From Rhodospirillaceae bacterium (lineage in GTDB: Bacteria; Pseudomonadota; Alphaproteobacteria; GCA-2731375), in assembly GCA_018660265.1 (NCBI GenBank), contig JABJKS010000083.1:1-47396 (forward strand): 47,396 nucleotides of DNA, written 5' to 3'. The notes beneath the pieces were generated by a model. The model worked only from the letters and a program-made list of their open reading frames with translations. It had not been told where the DNA came from and did no database searches. Position numbers and translations under genes: made by a program. Shown here in pieces: positions 25,546 through 34,023 of this stretch. The stretch's first letter is position 1; every line of letters starts with the position of its first letter.

Positions 25546-25579
25546 TTGCGCCGCAGATCTGACATTGGCTGGACATTTC

Positions 25580-25622
25580 GGGCCGGAATTGGCATCTAGT
25601 CATTTCCGGCCCTTTCTATTTG
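25580..25622 (+). terminator. Rho-independent terminator after adenosine kinase
   Basis: GGGCCGGAA (from 25580) pairs with TTCCGGCCC (ending 25612) over a 15-nt loop, followed by TTTCTATTT. It lies 34 nt after the kinase stop and 55 nt before the GGT-like gene. Confidence 0.82.
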
Positions 25623-25676
25623 GCCCTTACCTGAAGGGCCCTCGCGGCTCTGGCGCCGAAACATGAGGTTTACGTA

Positions 25677-27263
25677 ATGCGTGATTTGCAACTTCCCGGT
25701 CGTTCCACTGTCCATTCCTCCAACGGTATGGCGGCAACGTCGCATCCGTTGAGCACGCTGGCGGCATTGGATGTTTTGCGCCGGGGTGGCAATGCGGTTG
25801 ATGCCGCGGTCACTGCCTGTGCGGTACAATGCGTGGTGGAACCTATGTCGACGGGCATCGGCGGCGACTGTTTTGCCTTGCTTGCGCCGGGCGGTGGGCC
25901 TGAAGTCATTGGCCTGAACGGCTCCGGCTGGGCGCCGAGGGGACTGACGGCGGAGCATCTGTTGGAGCAGGGGATCAACAGCATCGGCGTGCAATCACCC
26001 CATGCGGTGTCCGTACCCGGTGCCATAGATTCCTGGGACACATTGTTGCGCGATCATGGCACCATTGATTTGGATCAGGCCTTGCAGCCGGCTATCGATT
26101 ACGCTGAAAACGGCTGGGCCGTGACCCCCAGGATCGCTGTGGATTGGGGGCGCAATGTCGCCAAGCTTGCCGCCGATGCATCCAGTGCGGCGAAATATCT
26201 AAATGACGGACGGGCACCGAAATCCGGAGAGGTCTGGCGCCTACCGGAATTGGCGGAAACCCTGCGCACCATTGCCAAAGAGGGCCGGGACGGCTTTTAC
26301 AAAGGCTGGGTGGCTGAGGACATTGTGACCTATTTGAGCGGCCTGGGCGGCTGTCATGCCCTGGATGACTTCGCGGAAATGCGCGCGGAATACGTCACGC
26401 CCATTTCGTCGGAATACCGTGGCTATACCATGCTGCAAATCCCCCCCAACGGCCAGGGCATCACGGCCCTGATGATGTTAAACATTTTGGAAGACTATGA
26501 TCTGGCCAGCCTGGACCCCAACAGCGTTGCCCGCTTACATTTGGAGACCGAAGCCTCGCGCATGGCCTATGCCGCGCGTGACCGTTATGTTGCCGATCAG
26601 CGGCAGGAAGATGTGCCGGTTGATCATATGCTGTCAGCGGAATTCGCCGCCGAATTACGGGCCCAGATCAGCCCCGACCGGGCGGTTGAAGCGCCGGAGG
26701 CAACGGGCCCAGCCTATCGTGATACCATTTATTTGTCCGTGGTGGACAAGGACCGCAACGCCTGCTCTTTCATCAACTCCCTTTATATGCCTTTTGGCAC
26801 CGGCCTGACCGCCCCTCGTTCGGGCGTCGTCCTGCAGAACCGGGCAGCCGGCTTCCGGGTTGAGCCGGGGCATCCCAATAACGTTGCCCCACGAAAACGT
26901 CCCCTGCATACAATCATTCCCGGTATGTGCATGAAGGACGGCAAGGTTGCCTATTCCTACGGTGTCATGGGCGGTGGCTATCAACCTGTCGGCCATACCC
27001 ATGTGCTAACCAACATGATCGATTATGGCATGGACCCCCAGGAAGCCCTCGACAGCCCCCGGGTCTTTCACATCACCGGTCGCCTGGATGTGGAACGCGG
27101 CCTGGGTGAAGATGTTATGGCGGGCCTGGCTGCGTTAGGCCATGAAGTGGGCCGCCCGGAGATGCCCTGGGGTGGCGGTCAGATTATCGCCGTCGATTGG
27201 GAAAACGGTACATTGGTGGGAGGATCCGACCCGCGCAAAGACGGTTGCGCCCTGGGGTATTAG
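25677..27263 (+). CDS. Gamma-glutamyltransferase family enzyme, no signal peptide
   Basis: The 528-residue protein is an N-terminal nucleophile hydrolase of the GGT family. SSNGMAATSHPLSTLAALDV and GGNAVDAAVTACAVQCVVEP mark the large subunit, and the self-cleavage Thr is Thr350 in YRDTIYLSVVDKDRNACSF, giving subunits of about 349 and 179 residues. PLHTIIPGM and GVMGGGYQPVGH are in the small subunit. Classical GGTs are periplasmic, but this one begins MRDLQLPGRSTVHSS without a signal peptide and so appears cytoplasmic. Cytoplasmic relatives include oxamate amidohydrolase and acylases, so glutathione need not be the substrate. It stands alone after the adenosine kinase terminator. Confidence 0.92.
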   Translation: MRDLQLPGRSTVHSSNGMAATSHPLSTLAALDVLRRGGNAVDAAVTACAVQCVVEPMSTGIGGDCFALLAPGGGPEVIGLNGSGWAPRGLTAEHLLEQGINSIGVQSPHAVSVPGAIDSWDTLLRDHGTIDLDQALQPAIDYAENGWAVTPRIAVDWGRNVAKLAADASSAAKYLNDGRAPKSGEVWRLPELAETLRTIAKEGRDGFYKGWVAEDIVTYLSGLGGCHALDDFAEMRAEYVTPISSEYRGYTMLQIPPNGQGITALMMLNILEDYDLASLDPNSVARLHLETEASRMAYAARDRYVADQRQEDVPVDHMLSAEFAAELRAQISPDRAVEAPEATGPAYRDTIYLSVVDKDRNACSFINSLYMPFGTGLTAPRSGVVLQNRAAGFRVEPGHPNNVAPRKRPLHTIIPGMCMKDGKVAYSYGVMGGGYQPVGHTHVLTNMIDYGMDPQEALDSPRVFHITGRLDVERGLGEDVMAGLAALGHEVGRPEMPWGGGQIIAVDWENGTLVGGSDPRKDGCALGY

Positions 27264-27296
27264 TGTCCTGGTTCAGAACTCCCCAGACAGTTTGGT

Positions 27297-28280
27297 CTAG
27301 AGGTTGTGATAGTCTTTGTACCAGGTCGTGAACTTGGGTATGCCCTGTTCGATGGCGGTCGTTGGGCGAAAACCCAATTCCCGTTCGATGGCAGTTAGAT
27401 CCGCATAGGTTTCCTTCACATCACCGGGCTGCATGGGCTCCAATATACGTTCGGCCTTGCGGCCTAGAGAATCTTCCAAAATTTCGATCAGGCGCAATAG
27501 TTGCTCGGGATTATTGTTGCCGATGTTAAAGATCCTATGGGGCGCAATTTTCTCATCCTTCGAACCGGCGCTGGGCGGCTTGTCGCGCGCGGCAAGGATG
27601 CCCGAGACGATATCGTCCACATAGGTAAAGTCCCGGCGCATATCGCCATGATTGAAAACTTTGATGGGGCGTCCGGCCAGAATGGCCTCTGTAAACAGCC
27701 ACAGCGCCATATCGGGCCGTCCCCAGGGTCCATAAACCGTAAAGAACCGCAGTCCGGTTTGGGGAATGCCGTATAGATGGGCGTAGGATTGGGACATCAA
27801 TTCGTCAGCTTTCTTCGTCGCGGCATAAAGCGATACCGGATTGTCCACGGCATCCGTTTCGCTGAACGGCAATTTGGTATTGCCGCCATAGACAGACGAA
27901 GATGAGGCGTAAACCATGTGTTTCAAATTGGCTTGCTGACGCGCCAGTTCCAAAACAGCCATATGGCCGACCAAATTGGCCTCAACATAGGCGAAGGGGT
28001 TCTCGATGGAATAGCGTACGCCGGCCTGGGCCGCCAAATGAATGATCGCGGTAAATTTCAGATCACCAAGGGCCTCCTGCATAGCGGCACGATCTGCGAT
28101 ATTGATTTGATGAAAGGTAAAATTCGGATGCTCCAACAATTGGCGCAGGCGATCTTCCTTCAGGGTTTTGGAATAATATTGGTTCAGGTTATCGACGCCG
28201 ACCACCCGTTCCCCTTGCGCCAGCAGGCGCTGGGCCACATGAAAGCCGATAAAACCAGCAGCGCCGGTTAACAGGTTCAT
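27297..28280 (-). CDS. NAD-dependent epimerase, UDP-glucuronate 4-epimerase type
   Basis: This extended short-chain dehydrogenase of 327 residues begins NLLTGAAGFIGFHVAQRLLA (NAD-binding GxxGxxG) and has the catalytic Ser/Tyr/Lys in ASSSSVYGG and VSLYAATKKADELMS. The motif VDNLNQYYSKTLKEDRL near residues 32-48 is characteristic of UDP-glucuronate 4-epimerases, which make UDP-galacturonate for surface polysaccharides. The ATG at 28280 follows GAGG by 5 nt; an ATG immediately upstream at 28283 is too close. The long frame from 28385 is not supported. It is divergent from the WecA-like gene, consistent with a shared envelope-sugar role. Confidence 0.9.
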   Translation of the reverse strand: MNLLTGAAGFIGFHVAQRLLAQGERVVGVDNLNQYYSKTLKEDRLRQLLEHPNFTFHQINIADRAAMQEALGDLKFTAIIHLAAQAGVRYSIENPFAYVEANLVGHMAVLELARQQANLKHMVYASSSSVYGGNTKLPFSETDAVDNPVSLYAATKKADELMSQSYAHLYGIPQTGLRFFTVYGPWGRPDMALWLFTEAILAGRPIKVFNHGDMRRDFTYVDDIVSGILAARDKPPSAGSKDEKIAPHRIFNIGNNNPEQLLRLIEILEDSLGRKAERILEPMQPGDVKETYADLTAIERELGFRPTTAIEQGIPKFTTWYKDYHNL

Positions 28281-28547
28281 CATGTCCTCAATTACTCCAA
28301 ATCCAACTTCAAAGGTGCCAGCAGTGGTCTCTTTAGGGCGCGCAGGCATTTTTCGCAACCACCGGGCTTGACCCAACGCCCCCAAATTGCGTATCCGATG
28401 AAACCGTAGGATCGGCTAGCTGTCTTGAATAACGAAGTCCTGGCCATTGGTGCGGTTTAAGCTTAGATTCATACAATTATTCGTCGCGCAGCATCAGAGA
28501 TAGGTCAGCATGGACATTACCTACGCTCTCTGATTGGGCGCGTCAAC
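28281..28547. other. Divergent spacer between epimerase and sugar-phosphate transferase genes
   Basis: This 267-bp spacer becomes A+T-rich towards the right and presumably holds two divergent promoters. I see a TACAAT hexamer near 28472 that could serve the plus-strand gene, but no convincing -35 partner. No small gene, hairpin or repeat stands out. Confidence 0.4.
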
Positions 28548-29603
28548 GTGAAGGAGCGAGCCATAAACGGCGAGTGGCAAGATGCAATTGGTGGTCTGGG
28601 CGTGGTCGCGGCAGCGGCCGCGTTTAGTGCGCTGATCTGCGTCCTCGCACAGCCGATTTGTACGCGACTGGGCGTGCTGGACGCCCCCGACGGTCGCCGC
28701 AAGCTGCATCCGGTTACCACCCCCTTGGCGGGCGGCTTGGCGATAGGCCTGCCAACCGTGGCAGCCCTTTTCATGACGGGGTCGATGTCTATATTTTTGC
28801 CCTTGTATTTTGTCGTGGCCTTTGCCGGTGTCGGCTGTCTGTTGCTGGGCTTACTTGATGATCGGGCACATATTCGTCCGACATATCGTTTGTTTCTGTC
28901 TTTGCTACTGGCCTTGGCGGTATTGGAAATTGTACCGGCGTTGAGGGTCACGTTCCTGCGTTTCAGTTTCCTGGATCAGGTGGCTTTTCTGGAACAGTTC
29001 GCCCTGGTGTTCACGGCGATCTGCATTGTCGGTCTGCAAAATGCCATCAATATGGCGGATGGAAAGAATGGCGTTGTGATGGGGTTATGTCTGTTCTGGT
29101 GCGTGGAGTTGTTGTTGTTCGCGCCAGACAGTATGCGTCCGGTGTTGCTGGCATTGGGTGGGGCCCTGGTGGTCACCTTGGCCTTCAATTTACGGGGACG
29201 GTTGTTTTTGGGCGATTCGGGTAGTTATTCGTTGAGTTTTATCATCGCGTTGTTGGTGATTTATGTCTACGACGTTACCTTTACCACCCTGCCGGCGGAC
29301 CTTGTCGCCCTTTGGTTTTTGATCCCCGTTGTTGATTGTTTGCGGGTCATGGCGCTGCGGGTGACACGGGGGCAGTCGCCCCTGGCATCAGACCGCAGCC
29401 ATTTACATCACATACTTTACAACCGTCTGCCCTGGCGCTGGGGTCTGACAGTGTATATGGGACTGGCGGGGTTGCCTGGGCTATTGGCGTCATTTGCACC
29501 TGGCACCACATTGGCCTGGGGCATTGCCGCGCTATGTTGTTATGGGGTTATCGTTGCCTGGCCGGACCGGGGCAGACAGACGACCGGCAATACTGCTAAA
29601 TAG
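28548..29603 (+). CDS. MraY/WecA-family polyprenyl-phosphate sugar-1-phosphate transferase
   Basis: The 351-residue polytopic protein has about ten hydrophobic segments and the family's cytoplasmic motifs: DAPDGRRKLHPVTTPLAGGL near residues 44-63, the Asp pair LLGLLDDRAHIRP near 102-112, NAINMADGKNGVVMG near 167-181, and FLGDSGSYSLSF near 222-233, with the His motif SDRSHLHHIL near 280. It would attach a sugar phosphate to undecaprenyl phosphate to start O-antigen or exopolysaccharide synthesis. GTG at 28548 is the only reasonable start. GT4/WecA fits better than MraY given the absence of cell-wall genes. Confidence 0.9.
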   Translation: MKERAINGEWQDAIGGLGVVAAAAAFSALICVLAQPICTRLGVLDAPDGRRKLHPVTTPLAGGLAIGLPTVAALFMTGSMSIFLPLYFVVAFAGVGCLLLGLLDDRAHIRPTYRLFLSLLLALAVLEIVPALRVTFLRFSFLDQVAFLEQFALVFTAICIVGLQNAINMADGKNGVVMGLCLFWCVELLLFAPDSMRPVLLALGGALVVTLAFNLRGRLFLGDSGSYSLSFIIALLVIYVYDVTFTTLPADLVALWFLIPVVDCLRVMALRVTRGQSPLASDRSHLHHILYNRLPWRWGLTVYMGLAGLPGLLASFAPGTTLAWGIAALCCYGVIVAWPDRGRQTTGNTAK

Positions 29604-29683
29604 GGCGAAATTGGCCAAAATTTACCTGCTATTAGCAAATTTTCCTTTATGAAGGAATTCCGCCTAAATTTCTTTATGGGGCG

Positions 29684-29712
29684 TTGTTTATCTGGCGTTC
29701 GGTGCCTATATT
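29684..29712 (+). promoter_or_regulatory. Predicted promoter of tRNA-Gln
   Basis: TTGTTT (29684-29689) and TATATT (29707-29712) are 17 nt apart and would start transcription near 29719, 40 nt before the tRNA. The 155-bp spacer after the WecA-like gene contains nothing else I can support. Confidence 0.45.
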
Positions 29713-29758
29713 GCCCCCGTCAGACAGATGTCGCGATGACGTCGAAATGGCCTCTAAA

Positions 29759-29833
29759 TGGGGCGTAGCCAAGTGGTAAGGCATCGGGTTTTGATCCCGT
29801 GATTCGCAGGTTCGATCCCTGCCGCCCCAACCA
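29759..29833 (+). tRNA. tRNA-Gln(TTG)
   Basis: A 75-nt cloverleaf: acceptor TGGGGCG/CGCCCCA, D arm GCCA/AGGC-type stem, anticodon stem TCGGG/CCCGT around loop TTTTGAT with anticodon TTG, T arm GCAGG-TTCGATC-CCTGC, discriminator A and an encoded CCA. The D-stem and one anticodon-stem end pair through non-Watson-Crick contacts, as is usual in tRNA-Gln. Confidence 0.97.
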
Positions 29834-29921
29834 TTTCGACTGACGAAATCGTGTGTCCGTTTTGGTCGCGACTTCGATATAATGAGGGCATCGTTCGTAA
29901 CGAGTGAAGCTGGGGTTATCT

Positions 29922-30179
29922 ATGCAGAATTCATTTTTGGACTCGATTCCTGACAAAGCCTTGGAAATGTTACTTGTCTTCTTTGGCTTCGTCGGCATGC
30001 TGACCCCTCTGGCCCTGTGGATAACCTGGTCACGATTCACTTTTTACCTGGTGTTGGGCGTCGGTGCCCTGGCCATTACGGTTTTCGTTTTGTTGTCCTG
30101 GTTTTTCAATGCCCGTTACAAGGCCCGCAATGGCGGCGAGTTGCCGAAATCCGACTATCGCAGCTACCCGGTCGATTAA
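29922..30179 (+). CDS. Small two-helix membrane protein, unknown function
   Basis: I do not recognise this 85-residue protein. It begins MQNSFLDSIPDKALEMLLVF and has two clear hydrophobic helices (about 16-35, LEMLLVFFGFVGMLTPLALW, and about 42-63) and a short polar tail (ARYKARNGGELPKSDYRSYP). Positive residues after the second helix suggest both ends are cytoplasmic. The start at 29922 gives a compact protein; the frame from 29904 adds six residues. It follows tRNA-Gln by 88 nt. Composition and codon use look like real coding sequence. Confidence 0.65.
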   Translation: MQNSFLDSIPDKALEMLLVFFGFVGMLTPLALWITWSRFTFYLVLGVGALAITVFVLLSWFFNARYKARNGGELPKSDYRSYPVD

Positions 30180-30319
30180 CCGCGATATGCTCTAGCCGTC
30201 CGGATTTGGGCCGGTTATTTCCGCAGCCCCATGCCTTGTACATTCCGCCCATCCGCCTATCTGTTTGTCATGTCAGTTAAAGCGCATTTATTCTAAATGC
30301 ACTCAGACTCTCATGTATC

Positions 30320-30392
30320 GAGCAATTGAGCCAATCGCCTATGTCACGCCAATTAGGCGACAGCGGCAACCCTGGTTAATTGAAAATTGCTC
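30320..30392 (-). repeat. 73-bp palindromic repeat, copy 1
   Basis: Read on the minus strand this begins GAGCAATTTTCAATTAA and ends GATTGGCTCAATTGCTC. It is the same length as copy 2 at 34785-34857 and shares both 17-bp ends almost exactly. The outer ends pair (GAGCAATT with AATTGCTC) and an inner perfect 7-bp stem TCGCCTA/TAGGCGA encloses ATTGGCGTGACA. It lies between the two small membrane-protein genes, 31 nt before the DUF4389 start. Confidence 0.85.
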
Positions 30393-30422
30393 TGGGCACA
30401 GACAGATATAGGAATGATCGGA

Positions 30423-30737
30423 ATGGAAGAGAAACTGAAGGCCAATCTTAAAGATCAATCGATCTGGCAGCGCCTGTGTTTCATGGTGCTGTTTGCAGTG
30501 ATTTTTAATATTGCGGAATTCGCCATTATGGCCATCGCCGTTGTGCAATTCTTCAGCCGGCTGGCAACAGGTTCCGTGAATGAAGAGCTGCGATCCCTGG
30601 GTCCGCGCCTGGGCCAATATCTACAGCAGATCGTCGCGTTTGAGACCTTTTATACCGACGTTCGCCCCTATCCCTTCGCCCCGTTCCCGGCGGCGGATGC
30701 TGTAACCTCAGCCGATGGACATACGCAGGCCGGCTAA
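30423..30737 (+). CDS. DUF4389 membrane protein
   Basis: The 104-residue product begins MEEKLKANLKDQSIWQRLCF and matches the DUF4389 family: one long hydrophobic stretch (LCFMVLFAVIFNIAEFAIMA, then IAVVQFF), the motif RLATGSVNEELRSLGPRLGQ and the C-terminal TDVRPYPFAPFP. Function is not known. ATG at 30423 follows ATAGGAATGATCGG; an alternative ATG is at 30414 and the frame opens at 30387 inside the 73-bp repeat. It converges on the SDR gene with 9 nt between stops. Confidence 0.85.
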   Translation: MEEKLKANLKDQSIWQRLCFMVLFAVIFNIAEFAIMAIAVVQFFSRLATGSVNEELRSLGPRLGQYLQQIVAFETFYTDVRPYPFAPFPAADAVTSADGHTQAG

Positions 30738-30746
30738 AGCGTTTCC

Positions 30747-31478
30747 CTACAGGGTGCAATAACCGCCATCCACGGGGATGGTCACGCCAGTGATGAAACC
30801 GGCCACATCGGATGACGCCAAAAACAGCGCTGTGCCAATCATCTCGTCAGGCTCCCCCCAGCGGCCCATGGGCGTGCGTTGCAGAATAGGATCGGCTATT
30901 TCCGCCATACCCTGGATCGGGGCCGTCAACTTGGTGGCGATCCAGCCCGGCGCAATCGCATTGACCCGAACGCCGTCCCTGGCCCATAGGGCACCGAGGC
31001 TCATGGTCATTTGCAGGATCGCCGATTTAGAAGCGCCATAGCCCGGCCCCCGGGGCGAACCGAAATAGGATGTCATGGAGGCGATATTGATGATCGAGCC
31101 GCCGGACGCTTTCAACAACGGTACCAGGCGGTGGGACAAACGATAGACGGAATTCAGATTGATATCGATTGTCGCCTCGAAATTCTCCGGATCATAGGCC
31201 GCCTCACCCCGGAACGTGGTGCCGGCGTTGTTGACCAAGACGTCCAGCTTCGAGATGCCATTGGCCAATGCCTCCACGCCAGGCACATCCTGCATGTCGA
31301 CCTGGTGGTAGGTGAAGGTCGTCAGATCATCGGGATAATCGGCAATGCTGGCTTGAGTACCGGTGATGGTGACGGCGGCACCTGCGTCCCGAAACCCCTG
31401 GGCAATGGCCAGCCCGATGCCGGAGGAACCGCCCGTAACCAATACTGTCTGGCCAGTAAAATCAAATTGCGCGCTCAT
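30747..31478 (-). CDS. Short-chain dehydrogenase/reductase
   Basis: The 243-residue classical SDR has the cofactor motif TGGSSGIGLAIA near residues 14-25, NNAG near 84-87, the catalytic Ser in NIASMTSYFG and Tyr/Lys in GYGASKSAI near 150-158, and the C-terminal PVDGGYCTL. Substrate is unknown; the pattern of conserved residues is close to FabG-like and sugar or steroid dehydrogenases. GGAGAACCGGGT precedes the ATG. No co-oriented neighbour adjoins closely, so it appears to be transcribed alone. Confidence 0.92.
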   Translation of the reverse strand: MSAQFDFTGQTVLVTGGSSGIGLAIAQGFRDAGAAVTITGTQASIADYPDDLTTFTYHQVDMQDVPGVEALANGISKLDVLVNNAGTTFRGEAAYDPENFEATIDINLNSVYRLSHRLVPLLKASGGSIINIASMTSYFGSPRGPGYGASKSAILQMTMSLGALWARDGVRVNAIAPGWIATKLTAPIQGMAEIADPILQRTPMGRWGEPDEMIGTALFLASSDVAGFITGVTIPVDGGYCTL

Positions 31479-31595
31479 ACCCGGTTCTCCATCAAGTGCT
31501 CTCCAGCAATACTATTCAATCCAGGCCCGTAAGGTTAGCGAATTTGGACCAATCACTTGGGTTTCGTGTGGGATTCCGATTGATTGACAGTCGGT

Positions 31596-33950
31596 CTAGC
31601 CACATTTTGAGTAGCCGCAGGAGACGCAGGTTTCGCAACCTTCCTGACGGATCAGGCCCGGTGTGCCGCATTTCGGGCAGCCGCGCAGGCGGGCGCTGCT
31701 GTCGTCTTGGCCCTCGCTTCCGGCTTGAGCATGATCTGCTCTGCCGGCGGGTACGGCAATGCGGGACTGTTCCGGCTCCACTTCCCCGTTGGGATTGGCG
31801 ATGAAGCCGATGATAATCATGTGCCGTTCAATGACCTCGCCAATTGCCGCCAGGAGTGAGGGGATATACCGCCCCTCGACCCAATAGCCGCCACGGGGGT
31901 CAAACACCGCCTTCAACTCGTCAACAACGAAGCTGACATCACCGCCACGGCGGAAGACGGCGGAGATCATCCGGGTCAACGCCACGGTCCAGGCGAAATG
32001 GTCCACGTTCTTGGAATTGATAAACACCTCGAACGGGCGGCGACGGCCATCCTGGATCACATCATTGATGGTGATGTAGATGGAATGATCGCTTTCGGGC
32101 CATTTGATTTTGTAGGTCTGGCCGGGCAGGGCACCGGGACGGTCCAGGGGCTGGGTCATATAGACCACGGCACCAGCGTCCAACTCATCCCTGGGCTTTA
32201 CCTCCGGTTGGACCAGGGGTAATTCAGGTTCGGCCACGGGCGCAGATTTCTTCGCCTCGCCTGCTTCCAGCACCGCACCGGTGACTTCGTTGGGCCGGTA
32301 TGTGGTGCAGCCTTTGCAGCCCTGATCATAGGCCTGCATGTAAACATCCTTGAAGGCGTCGAACGAGATATCTTCCGGCAGGTTGATGGTCTTTGAGATT
32401 GAGGCATCGATATATTTCTGCACCGCCGCCTGCATGGCCACATGATCGGATGGGGCCAGGGCCTCCGCCGTAACAAAGTAATCGGGCAATTGTGCCGCCT
32501 CGCCAAAGCGGGCCCGGTATTGCCGATAGGCGTAATCCGAGACGGTTTCTTCACGCCGGCCACCGTCGGGCATAATGACATGTCGGCGATATTTAAAGGC
32601 AAAAACCGGCTCCAACCCGGAGGAAATATTATCGGCAAAAATCGAAATCGTCCCCGTTGGCGCGATGGAGGTCAACAGCGCATTGCGGATACCATGTTCC
32701 CCGATTGCCGCGCGCACGTCCTCATCCAACTCGGCCACGCTGTCACCTGCCAGATAAGCCTCTGCCTCGAACAACGGGAACGGGCCTTTTTCCCTGGCCA
32801 ACTCAACACTGGCCAAATAGGCCGCCCGGCGCACTTCCGCCAGCCAGGTTTCCGTCATGGCCACGCCCTGGTCGGAGCCATAACGCAATTTGCAAAAGAT
32901 CAGCGCATCCGCCAAACCGGTAACGCCCAGGCCAATGCGCCGCTTCGCCTCGGCCTCGGCCCGCTGTTCGGGCAGAGGGAAATTGGAGACATCAATGGCG
33001 TTGTCCAGCATACGAACGGCGACCCGCACCAGATCACGCAAAGCAGCCAGATCCAGGGCCGCGTCCGGGCCAAACGGATCTTGCACCAAACGGGCCAGAT
33101 TGATCGATCCCAACAGACATGCGCCATAAGGGGGCAGGGGCTGCTCGCCACACGGATTTGTTGCAAAAATCTGTTCGCAATACGCGAGATTATTGCGCTT
33201 ATTGATGCGATCAATGAAGATCACGCCTGGTTCGGCGTAGGCGTAGGTAGCGCGCATGATGCGGTCCCACAGATCCCGAGCCCGGACACTGCGATAGGTG
33301 CGGCCAGCGAAATGCAGCTCCCACGGGGTATCATCCTTTACGGCGGCCATAAAATCGTCGGTAATCAGGACGGATAAATTGAACATGCGCAGACGGCCGG
33401 GGTCCTGCTTCGCCTCGATAAATGCTTCGATATCAGGATGGTCACAGCGCAGGGTCGCCATCATGGCACCGCGGCGGTGACCCGCCGACATAATAGTCCG
33501 GCACATGGCATCCCAGACATCCATGAACGTTAGGGGACCGGAAGCGTCCGCCCCAACCCCTTCAACAGGGGCGCCATTGGGGCGCAGGGTGGAAAAATCA
33601 TAGCCGATGCCACCGCCCTGCTGCATGGTCAGGGCGGCTTGGCGCAGGTTTTCAAAGATCCCGGACATATCGTCAGGGATCGTGCCCATGACGAAACAGT
33701 TGAACAGCGTAACTTTACGGTCCGTCCCCGCACCTGCAAGGATGCGGCCCGCCGGCAGAAAGCGGAAATCGTCCAAAGCTTCAAAAAACGACTGTTTCCA
33801 GACGTCAGGCTGCTTTTCCGCCGCCGCCAATGAGGCCGCAACCCGGCGCCAGCTATCTTCAATCGTGTCGTCCACGGCTTCGCCACCCGCGCCTTTCAGG
33901 CGGTATTTCATGTCCCAGATTTGCTGGGATATTGGGGCGACGGTTGGCAT
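31596..33950 (-). CDS. nrdJ: Vitamin B12-dependent (class II) ribonucleotide reductase
   Basis: NrdJ reduces ribonucleotides to deoxyribonucleotides using adenosylcobalamin. At 784 residues it is the short form. Features in order: FLPAGRILAGAG near 55, NCFVMGTIPDDM, QGGGIGYDFSTLRPNGAPVE near 113, NPCGEQPLPPYGACLLGSIN near 265 with active-site Cys and Glu, SIAPTGTISIFADNISSGLE near 437, the trailing domain near 600-720 and a C-terminal zinc ribbon (CPKCG...CETCVSCGYSKCG) with the Cys pair that re-reduces the active site. A ribosome site AAGAGG precedes the ATG. The leader is too short for a B12 riboswitch. A well-formed promoter with an internal dyad sits upstream. Confidence 0.95.
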   Translation of the reverse strand: MPTVAPISQQIWDMKYRLKGAGGEAVDDTIEDSWRRVAASLAAAEKQPDVWKQSFFEALDDFRFLPAGRILAGAGTDRKVTLFNCFVMGTIPDDMSGIFENLRQAALTMQQGGGIGYDFSTLRPNGAPVEGVGADASGPLTFMDVWDAMCRTIMSAGHRRGAMMATLRCDHPDIEAFIEAKQDPGRLRMFNLSVLITDDFMAAVKDDTPWELHFAGRTYRSVRARDLWDRIMRATYAYAEPGVIFIDRINKRNNLAYCEQIFATNPCGEQPLPPYGACLLGSINLARLVQDPFGPDAALDLAALRDLVRVAVRMLDNAIDVSNFPLPEQRAEAEAKRRIGLGVTGLADALIFCKLRYGSDQGVAMTETWLAEVRRAAYLASVELAREKGPFPLFEAEAYLAGDSVAELDEDVRAAIGEHGIRNALLTSIAPTGTISIFADNISSGLEPVFAFKYRRHVIMPDGGRREETVSDYAYRQYRARFGEAAQLPDYFVTAEALAPSDHVAMQAAVQKYIDASISKTINLPEDISFDAFKDVYMQAYDQGCKGCTTYRPNEVTGAVLEAGEAKKSAPVAEPELPLVQPEVKPRDELDAGAVVYMTQPLDRPGALPGQTYKIKWPESDHSIYITINDVIQDGRRRPFEVFINSKNVDHFAWTVALTRMISAVFRRGGDVSFVVDELKAVFDPRGGYWVEGRYIPSLLAAIGEVIERHMIIIGFIANPNGEVEPEQSRIAVPAGRADHAQAGSEGQDDSSARLRGCPKCGTPGLIRQEGCETCVSCGYSKCG

Positions 33951-33988
33951 CGGGACCTCTTACCGGTTTAGGGATGTTCTTGGTATGT

Positions 33989-34017
33989 ACTATAAAGGCG
34001 AACGCCTTTTCTCGCAA
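33989..34017 (-). promoter_or_regulatory. Predicted nrdJ promoter with a dyad in its spacer
   Basis: On the minus strand TTGCGA (34012-34017) and TATAGT (33989-33994) are exactly 17 nt apart. Between them lies the inverted repeat AAAGGCG-TT-CGCCTTT (33994-34009). The start point would be near 33982, with a leader of about 30 nt. The same hairpin followed by TTTATAG could instead terminate plsC transcription, since the plsC stop is at 34024; both roles are possible. Confidence 0.5.
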
Positions 34018-34023
34018 CGTAAG

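Noticed and set aside
30016-30024. TGTGGATAA (DnaA-box match)
   Set aside because: Inside a coding sequence where it encodes LWIT; a single copy with no neighbours is likely chance.
32442-33377. 311-residue plus-strand frame inside nrdJ
   Set aside because: Antisense shadow of a highly conserved gene.
33951-34023. Cobalamin riboswitch for nrdJ
   Set aside because: Only 73 bp separate nrdJ from plsC, far too short, and no B12-box-like sequence is seen.
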